Assembly: GCA_000729835.1 (NCBI GenBank)
Contig: JFHB01000020.1
Span: 62,001 to 126,000, forward strand
Source of the DNA: Atkinsonella hypoxylon
Lineage: Eukaryota; Ascomycota; Sordariomycetes; Hypocreales; Clavicipitaceae
Length of the DNA: 64,000 bases
Direction of reading: 5' to 3'
Numbering within the stretch: the stretch's first letter is position 1; every line of letters starts with the position of its first letter. Positions 57,060 through 64,000 of the stretch are shown one piece after another. The translations under genes were made by a program, and so were the position numbers. A model generated the notes under the pieces. It searched no databases. It saw only the letters and a list, made by a program, of their open reading frames with translations, and had not been told where the DNA came from.

Positions 57060-58663
57060 TTTGTCCAAGTTGGAAGTCAACACGAAATAAAGTTTTCTTT
57101 TCGCTGATTTAAATACAGGGAAAAAGGTGTCTTATTGAGGTGCTTCAGAAAATGTGCAATGATGGAGAGTCCCCCATTCCTGCGTCCTCTAGGCCTCTAT
57201 ATATGTTTTTTTCCCGCCCAGCCCGACCCTATCACGACCATCACGATCAGTCGCCCTCATTACGGCATCGTGCATCACCCGCTCCACAAAATCCTTAGCG
57301 CACCGACGTTAAGGGCCCCGGATCATCGGGGTTATCCATGGCTAAGCAACAAACTTCGTATTTCTGGAAACCCCCGCAGCGGGACATGCATGGTATAGTG
57401 ATCGACGCGTATAGGCTCGTGTTCTGCTGAGGAGTGGTTGTGTAAGCAGGGCTGGAAAATTGAAGTCACGAAATATTCTGGTGTTGCTGCTTCGAGGCGG
57501 TATAGGTGGAATGTTCTTGACGCTCGGGTTGCGCAGCATGTGGAGCTGCACTACGTCATGTTCCGCGTCGGTGCAGACATGTACATATGTACCTCTAAGC
57601 GCAAGGGACTTGGTTGTATAGGCCTATTAATAGAAGTTTTCCGTATTTTCCGAATAGCATCGATAACATACGGTGTTATATGGTATATTGCCATTAGCGA
57701 TAAGTTTAAATGTCATGTACTAAGGGATGAGTCCACTTGGCACTACCGAGATACATACAATGAATGGCCTTGACAAAAAAAAAAAAAAAAAAAAAAAAAG
57801 GTGAAAAAGGTGAAAAAGCACGGACCTTATGAAAGCCTAGCACTTGGAATCCCCCATCCGAGGTCTCCGGGACCCCATGCCAAGCTATCAGCAGCAGTCC
57901 TGCTATGACCGTGGAGAAGATGGGCCCATCTTGAGTCATTGCCATCTGTTGCGATCTAGGTTTAACCATGTCCCCCACGATCCCAGTGCAGATGAAGCTT
58001 AACTACCGTGTCCAGTCGAATACGCTTCGTGCTCACTAAACCCAGCTCACTTATCACCAAACTCGACATGCTCAAATTTCCCCCTTTCTCCAGACTACAG
58101 TCTGTCCAAGATGATGCCACAAAGACGGCCTTCATGAATGGGACGCAACTCGATGTCAATCAAGCTGCATCGTCAATAACCGCCGTCTCTCCGGAACGTG
58201 AACAGGACCGGATCACTTTGCGGGGTGCGCGACTACCACACCGAGGATTCATGACAGGCATTGAACAATCATAGTGGAAATAAACTGCTGCAGGCTGTCA
58301 TTGCTTTGCCCAGCATGTAGACTTGCAAAGTTGATACATGCGTCTTGGCGTGCTAGGTAAGAGAAAGACGGTAGACGGCGAGAAGGCGAACTGTGACGCC
58401 GGGCCCTTTTTGTGCGCTTGTTCGTCGGACAAGTGAAGCAGGTGTTCTATTAGCATTTCCCCGAGATATATATACAAAAAGGTAGTATAAGCCTCATTCT
58501 ACCAAGGAATTACACCAAAGGAGGTGGCAACACGTCTGGATATTACATCGCTCAGCGCGCAGCTTACACATCTAGAATAACACCCCCCCTGTTGGCCTCC
58601 TCCGTATCGAGACCGAGCCGCAAACTTCAAGTGCTTTTCAACACCGCCCTCTTCAAAGTTGTT
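57060..58663. other. 1.6-kb intergenic region
   Basis: Holds the cerato-platanin promoter (a GATTTAAATAC string near 57107) and, on the right, the 3' flank of the lipase gene. A 25-nt A run lies at 57775-57799. No gene is supported; frames to 111 codons have no features. Confidence 0.45.
57775..57799. repeat. A(25) homopolymer
   Basis: Twenty-five A in a row followed by two GGTGAAAAA units. It could be a retroposed poly(A) remnant or a simple repeat. Confidence 0.9.
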
Positions 58664-60226
58664 CTACATCATGAATTCATTCCCCGCAAAATGCTTCAGC
58701 ACCACCCATCCCTCGTCAAAGGACTTTTTGTCCATGCGTACGATGATGGCTGCGTGGCTGTGTCTGTGATTGCGAATCCATACCGGGTATTTTCGCCATT
58801 CCAGGGAATCCAGAGACCGGATCATCTCAAACTGGTGCGGCGTCAGCGCAAGTGTTGGCTGCGTCGGCGTCGAGAGTCGTCTCTCCCGCTGGATCAGTCG
58901 CCTGTCCTCCGCGTTCATGGCATCAGCCTCATCCTCGTCCTCGGTCGCGAGATATTCTTGATTCTGCGAGCTGTTTAGAGCCTCGTATGTATTTTCGACT
59001 TCTTCGCGGAGTTCCTTGATAAGCACGGGCACGCGGTAGCCGTCGAGGCTCACGCCGGCTTCGCCCCTCTCGTAGACCTTAATTCGCTGCGACGACCGGA
59101 TGTTCTGGATGACAGAGTTGCAGAGGTAGGCGAGGACGCCGACAGGGACGAAGACTGCAACTGAGATCATGAACGGTATTCGCTTGATCCATTTGAAGAT
59201 GGACCCCGTGACGGAGGAGAAGGTTGCGGGACCACGCAGTTTCGGTGACGGCTGGACTGGGTTCTGGGGATCCAGGATGACTCCGCCGTATCCTGGCAGG
59301 GAGTTGACTTTGATCGAATCCATCTCGCGGTATGGGTCTGTCTTGGTGATGCACGTGGTGTAATAGACAGCGCTTCGATCATTGATGATGTTAGTGTACA
59401 GCGTGCGTCTCTTGAACTTGCGGAGGCCCATCATGAAAATCGAGTTAGGCTCCGCCAGCACTGAAAGCAAGGGTCGTCCGGTATCACGGAATGAATCTAT
59501 GGTAAACAGCTGCCTTCCAGACATGGACAGGGTTCGAGCACCCATGACGTTCCAGATATGATTGTGCCAGCCCCTAAGTGGAGTACGAACTCCAAGGTGA
59601 GGTGATGCAAATGTCGTGAAATTCTATTCAGCGTAGAAAGGCATTAGAAAATGTGGTCGCGTAGCCAAAGAAAGTCGAGGAGAGGCCTGAGATAAAGGAA
59701 CAGCCCATACCATGCATTCGAGATTGTCCAGGATGCCCTTGGCATAGAGTAAACCGACGGCATATCGGCAGACCAGGCCACCGAGAGAGTAACCCACGAT
59801 GCTCATCTTGGTGATTTCCCCGCCGCTCTCCTGCACAACGCGCAGTTCCTCTTCAATCTCAGAACAAATGCGCTCGCCGCCACGCTCAATGCCGTCATAG
59901 GTGAAACTGCCGATATTACGCTTTGCAAACAAAAGGCGCAGCTCGCTTGAAGGATACAAGTCGCGCAGACTCTTGGCCACGTTTCTCATGTGGTCGGGGT
60001 TCCCCCATAGCTATTTTCCGAATGAAAGATGGTAAGTACAGGGACGCGCACAGGTGAGATGGTTTCGAAGAGTGTGAAAAAAGGGATTCCCCGTCAAGAA
60101 AGATGTTGGCGCGCAAATCCAAGAGAACAACCAAGCACCAAGTACACTTACTCCGTGGACAAGAACACACAGGTGGTCAGCCGAAGGCGTGCCGCCCTCA
60201 TACTTGGGGTAGGTCGGAGGCGCCAT
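58664..60226 (-). CDS. lipid-droplet/ER lipase-esterase of the DUF676 (Lpl1/Rog1) family
   Basis: Three exons: 60152-60226, 59711-60010 and 58664-59623, with introns of 141 and 87 nt; 444 residues. The alpha/beta-hydrolase core is clear: LVHG joined to LWGNPDHMRN across intron 1 (oxyanion region), and the nucleophile elbow GYSLGG at 98-103 with Ser100. ASPHLGVR follows. A TM helix, PFMISVAVFVPVGVLAYLC, lies in the last exon, and RNHRHSHAAIIVR near the end may supply the catalytic His. In yeast Lpl1 is a lipid-droplet phospholipase; location here is inference. The start MAPPTYPKYEGG is preferred over upstream frames without domain. Confidence 0.9.
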
Positions 60227-61427
60227 GTTCAGGGGAGATGAGCTCGGAAGTAGGGAAGGGCTCGCGATTCGATGTCTGATGTAGGCCGTGAGGGACGAGG
60301 TCGAGACGGGCGGCCAGACACAGAGGGCTGGTCTAAGCGAGGACCAGAACACCATGCAAGGCAGCCTTGCGTGAGCACAACATTTGAAGGCAGTGAGTGG
60401 TGCGATGGTCAATTTTGGCTCGACTTTTCCCAGTCCCCTTTTCTCGGAGCGAACGAGGTGCGTGAGGAGGCAGACAACAAGGGGATTTGACGCTGTTGGG
60501 GGCTTTTGAGTTCTAGTGTGGTGTTCGAGGGGCCGTCATGTACCTGGTGCGGCAGTTTTGGCCCACAGTGACTTTAATGTTGGCACGATCGCTGTTCCGC
60601 GGCCCCCTGGAGGAGAGCATAAGGGCGCGGCGCATGGCAGAAACCAAACCCGAAACGGAAGGTGGTACCTTACGGAGTACAGTGTATACACATTTTAGTG
60701 TAAGGGGATTTGATGATTCGTGGTCGCGATTGTGGCTGCAATGTAGACGAAGCCCTTAATACAATGATAGTTTAGAATTGCGAAAAAGAAAAAAGGAAAA
60801 GAAAAAAGGAAAAGAAAAGAAAAGAAAAGGATATCATTATACTGCGGCTAATGCCTCTTCAGTTCTGATAGTAGCTGGATGTTCAAAGCTGCTCCAAGCC
60901 AAGGCTAAAAACGGGGTTGCGTTGAATTATGCTGCTTCACGTTGTCATGTCTCACTCAGAAAGTTAAGCAACTAACTACTTTCAACAAGACCAGACTGCA
61001 AAGAGTGGATGCCAGCTGCTCCCGGTCCCAACAAAATTTGACCTTGACTTGCCCTGAACGGGACTAGGTTCCATTCTGTAATTGGACCTCGGTTGACCTG
61101 GACTCGGTGCCTGTGGGCCTCGGCAGTGCATCGATATCGCATCGTAGATGCAGCTGCCGGCCAGTGGGCAATTGATCGATGCATCGTCGTCAAGCTCATT
61201 CGACGTTGTAGCGGCTGTTGCGACTCGTATTTCAGTAACGAATTTCCCCTCTAGCGTCAATAGCGACGCCACTACCCCGTTGGCTGGCCTTTGCATTCTT
61301 GTCGAATTTGTCTTCTAAGTGATCACTCTTATGTACGTCAATCCTGCATTTGACTGTCACGCACGTGCACTGCTTACAAAGCCGACGTCTACAGATCAAA
61401 GGGGGGGGGAAAAAGCAACAAAAACAA
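60227..61427. other. 1.2-kb divergent promoter region
   Basis: Between the divergent lipase and ICMT-like genes. It has a purine-only repeat of GGAAAAGAAAA-type units at about 60783-60830. No gene is supported. Confidence 0.45.
60783..60830. repeat. purine-only AAAAG-type repeat
   Basis: About 48 nt of A and G only, made of AAAAAGGAAAAG and AAAAG units, in the promoter region between two divergent genes. Confidence 0.85.
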
Positions 61428-62108
61428 ATGGTGTCATTTTCTGCCATCACGTTCGCCGCCGCTTGCACCTTGGCCGGTTACTTGACGCAGTTGTGCGTCA
61501 AACCTCCACATCCCAATCGCGAACAGTCATGGAGCGACGACAGCATTCGCTTCATCGCACATCCAGCCTGGGTCCTAACCGGCCGGCGCGTAGGCTTCAG
61601 CATCGCCTTCGTGCATGCCGTCGTCACCCTGCTACTCAGCAGCAGTAAGGAGCATGCTGGTTTGAACCCCGATCTCTTCAGATGGACATGGACGTCGTCC
61701 TTTCAGCTCTTCCTGTTGATTTTCATCGGAGTTCCGCTGCGGCTCGCCGCGTATGGCGCACTCGGCAGCCGTTTCACCTTCACCCTGGCGCCACCCAATG
61801 AGCTCATTACTAGGGGAGTCTATGCCTACATTCAACATCCAGGCTATGCTGGGCTTCTCCTCGTAGCGTATTCCTATCTTTTGTTGTTTGTTCGTTGGGA
61901 TGGATGGCCTGCGTACTGGGTTCCGCAGAGCGTACTTCACAGGCTTCATGGCTGGGGACTTGTAGCCTATGCAGTCCCGCTCGTCATCTCTATCGTGATG
62001 GTTGCTATGCGAATCAGCGATGAGGAGCGCATGCTTAAGGAGCTTTTTGGCAAGAAATGGGTTGTTTGGAATAAAAAGACGAGCCGATTGATTCCCGGCT
62101 TGATCTAG
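61428..62108 (+). CDS. ICMT-like membrane methyltransferase
   Basis: Single exon, 226 residues from the ATG at 61428. About five hydrophobic segments (from VSFSAITFAAACTLAGYL to AVPLVISIVMVAM). The isoprenylcysteine carboxyl methyltransferase signature is seen: ITRGVYAYIQHPGYAGLLL with His137-Pro138, and EERMLKELFGKKW with the Glu pair 199-200, both used for SAM binding in ICMT/PEMT-type enzymes. The true Ste14 ortholog normally has a different N-terminus, so this may be a paralog acting on small prenylated or other lipophilic molecules. ER membrane location is inferred from the family. Confidence 0.85.
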   Translation: MVSFSAITFAAACTLAGYLTQLCVKPPHPNREQSWSDDSIRFIAHPAWVLTGRRVGFSIAFVHAVVTLLLSSSKEHAGLNPDLFRWTWTSSFQLFLLIFIGVPLRLAAYGALGSRFTFTLAPPNELITRGVYAYIQHPGYAGLLLVAYSYLLLFVRWDGWPAYWVPQSVLHRLHGWGLVAYAVPLVISIVMVAMRISDEERMLKELFGKKWVVWNKKTSRLIPGLI

Positions 62109-62699
62109 ACAGGTTACGATGCCAACTTTTGGCGAATATGGAAACTCAATAGACTTGAGATTTCCTTCTAGATCTAGATATCAATGTGTGATGTCGTCGG
62201 TGTGTCTCTTACGTCTCCTTTGTAACGATTGTGGGTTATGATGCCGTTCATTGTCCATGATCAACTCAGCACATGTGAGCCATGAAATCGCATGGCACCA
62301 TTTACGGAATTTGACTACAGGGGATCATATATGTCTTCTTCTTCTCTTTCTCTATCCAATCTGGTTCTCCGCTCCATTTCAATGATTAATTCTTGAAGAA
62401 ACACCACCTAGTGCTGAGGATCAAGTTGAAGCAGCAGATGACCTTCAAGATTCATTCACATTGTAGACCCACTTTTATGCTTGACCACTGACAGTGAACC
62501 TCGAACCTCGCAGTATCAAACTTCATCTTTCATCAGCTATTTGGCACAGTAATCAACAGCCTTCCGATCTCAAAAGCGCCACATGAGTGACTATATCAGG
62601 CGAAGAATCATATAAAATATCCAGCACACGCCCCATACCGGCCGAGCTTTGACAATTCTTGATGAAGACCATGTGTGTTCCATAAAGCATCTCAACATC
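62109..62699. other. intergenic, REX3 promoter
   Basis: 3' flank of the ICMT-like gene and 5' flank of REX3; no gene is seen. The minus-strand frame overlapping 62553-63002 is a shadow of REX3. Confidence 0.5.
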
Positions 62700-64000
62700 A
62701 TGAGTTTGTCCCTCAAACATATCCCGTGTCCAGCAGGGAGAAAATGCACCGCCTTTCAATGCATCTTTGGGCATGCCGAAGACAAACCCTCGGAGACGGT
62801 GGCGCCTCAGCAAACTGAGAAGAGCAGCCATCGGCGCCCCCCGCCAGACGAAGGCGTGCCGCAGAAACGCATCAAGACGAATCAGCATGACAGCCCAGCG
62901 CAATCTCAACCATCGCCAAATACTGAACCCGCAAACAAAATTGCCGACGGAGTACACGACACCAGGGCTGCCCCCCTCACAGCTACGCGGCCTGTGTCGC
63001 AACCACCCGTCCGACGGGTCATCAAAACTGCAGGCCCAGCTTCCAGCCCCATGATCTCACAACCAAAGACTGCAAGCCTTCCCAAAACAATTAGTCAAAG
63101 CGCAGAAAGGCATGGCGGACACAATGGGAAATCAGTCACTGATATGGCAAAGACAAGGAACCCTGAATCACTGAACCCTCGTCTTCTCAAGCAATCACCA
63201 GCGAGTCATGAAATCCGTCTTAAGCTGCTCAGGATGCTTCACGCCGAGTTCACCCGTTTGAATCGAGAGCTCAAGGTCCAAGATAAGAATGGAAAAGACG
63301 CAGCCTTTATCATGTCTGACCAAGATCTCGTCTTCAAGGCTCTAGACGATGAGCAGGCCGTAGCTCTGGAGAAACCAGCTGTGTATGCAAACGTCATGAA
63401 GAACAAGGTTATGCAGTACAAGCGGATGAAGATATCTCAGTGGAAGGAGGAGCGTCTGCATGAGCTTCCACGTGCCGAAAAAGCGACCGACAGCGAGATT
63501 GAAACGGGACTAACCGTTGCCCAAGAGATCACTCTCGTGAGGCGCCTCATCACAGACGTCACGAGTCTCTCAAATCACGGGTATGTTTCTTCCGTGCCAT
63601 CGGACGAGGCGATAAGGGCCGCAAAGAACGGTCTGGAGGCAGCCAAGGGGTGGGAAAAGTGCGATCGCTGCCAGCAGCGCTTCCAAGTATTCCCTGGGCG
63701 CAGGGAAGAGGACGGAGCCTTGACATCCGGAGGCGAGTGCAACTTCCACTGGGGCAAGGCGTACGTTCCCGCCAAGGCCCCGGGCGACGTGTCCAGAGTT
63801 CCCAAGCGATATCTATGCTGTGGGCAGGAAGTAGGGGACTCGGCGGGCTGCTTCACCCACGACAAGCATGTCTTCAAGGCTGGGGATCCCAAGCGATTAG
63901 CCGCTGTGCTGAACTACGCTTCCACACCGGATAATGCCAATGTTCCCGACGACCGGGCTGTCTGTTTCGACTGCGAGATGGCGTACACCGTTCACGGCAT
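62700..64000 (+). CDS. REX3: RNA exonuclease 3 (REX3-like), 3' end cut off by the window
   Basis: An open frame from the ATG at 62700 runs to the right edge without a stop (over 433 codons). The N-terminus has a CCCH zinc finger C10-x5-C16-x4-C21-x3-H25 (CPAGRKCTAFQCIFGH). A disordered Pro/Gln-rich linker follows. The central block has CDRCQQRFQV, GECNFHWGK, LCCGQEVGDSAGCFTHDKHVF, typical of fungal Rex3. The last visible motif is CFDCEMAYT, the first DEDD exonuclease motif with Asp424 and Glu426. Rex3 trims RNase MRP RNA and other small RNA 3' ends in the nucleus. The rest of the nuclease domain lies outside the window. Confidence 0.92.
   Translation, partial: MSLSLKHIPCPAGRKCTAFQCIFGHAEDKPSETVAPQQTEKSSHRRPPPDEGVPQKRIKTNQHDSPAQSQPSPNTEPANKIADGVHDTRAAPLTATRPVSQPPVRRVIKTAGPASSPMISQPKTASLPKTISQSAERHGGHNGKSVTDMAKTRNPESLNPRLLKQSPASHEIRLKLLRMLHAEFTRLNRELKVQDKNGKDAAFIMSDQDLVFKALDDEQAVALEKPAVYANVMKNKVMQYKRMKISQWKEERLHELPRAEKATDSEIETGLTVAQEITLVRRLITDVTSLSNHGYVSSVPSDEAIRAAKNGLEAAKGWEKCDRCQQRFQVFPGRREEDGALTSGGECNFHWGKAYVPAKAPGDVSRVPKRYLCCGQEVGDSAGCFTHDKHVFKAGDPKRLAAVLNYASTPDNANVPDDRAVCFDCEMAYTVHG

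Noticed and set aside
62553..63002. 149-codon minus-strand frame
   Set aside because: Antisense shadow of the REX3 coding sequence, which has a CCCH finger and DEDD motif on the plus strand.
1..64000. CRISPR arrays, riboswitches, bacterial operons
   Set aside because: The sequence is eukaryotic (introns, fungal families); no regularly spaced repeats or such elements were seen.

Overview
The window looks like the nuclear genome of a filamentous ascomycete (Pezizomycotina), most likely a sordariomycete such as a hypocrealean fungus. Reasons: introns of about 50-140 bases with GT..AG ends and CTAAC/CTGAC-type branch sites, long protein families found in filamentous fungi (a PTH11-like 7-TM protein, cerato-platanin, GT90, a fused P-loop/dCMP deaminase), 5-7 kb gene-poor gaps, and relics of transposons. 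The order-level guess is inference; no species is assigned. Gene models were spliced by hand from splice sites, reading phase and family conservation.

Layout. 1-1135: 5' part of an FAD-dependent amine/amino-acid oxidase-like gene (minus). 2064-5442: Wee1 cell-cycle kinase (minus). 5443-8836: long gene-poor gap. 8837-10172: dCMP deaminase (minus). 10906-10976: tRNA-Glu(CTC) (minus). 11620-13924: ATG7 (plus). 14826-14974: a MITE-like foldback repeat. 15940-16466: PMP3 proteolipid (plus). 17002-17849: GPI11/PIG-F (minus), divergent from a PPR-type mitochondrial protein (18565-21023, plus). 21217-21959: mitoribosomal bS18m (minus), divergent from IMP3 of the U3 snoRNP (22335-23019, plus). 23566-24524: membrane-anchored methyltransferase (plus). 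24670-27879: ERCC6L2/Rad26L-type SNF2 helicase (minus). 28518-30441: eight-exon MFS anion:cation symporter (minus).

From about 30.5 kb the window becomes more accessory: a tiny secreted Cys-rich protein (31700-31891, minus), a GT90 glycosyltransferase (32728-35313, minus), a decayed Tad1-like LINE (about 35400-37640, minus), a PTH11-like 7-TM protein in eight exons (39453-41000, plus), a small mitochondrial protein (41336-41633, minus), an aldo-keto reductase (42989-44175, plus) and a DMT-superfamily transporter (45243-46697, plus). Next is a repeat- and relic-rich stretch (46.7-55.6 kb). It surrounds an intact-looking adenylosuccinate synthetase gene that I reconstruct as 20 exons (49008-51892, plus), the most unusual gene of the window. 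Then come an orphan ORF (55629-56390), a cerato-platanin (56591-57059, minus), an LPL1/ROG1-type lipase (58664-60226, minus), an ICMT-like methyltransferase (61428-62108, plus) and the 5' part of the REX3 RNA exonuclease (62700 to the right edge, plus).

There is no operon logic here; most genes are housekeeping and independent. The points most worth a second look are the intron-dense ADE12 gene with 5-nt and 11-nt microexons, the foldback element, the LINE relic and several small or orphan coding sequences.
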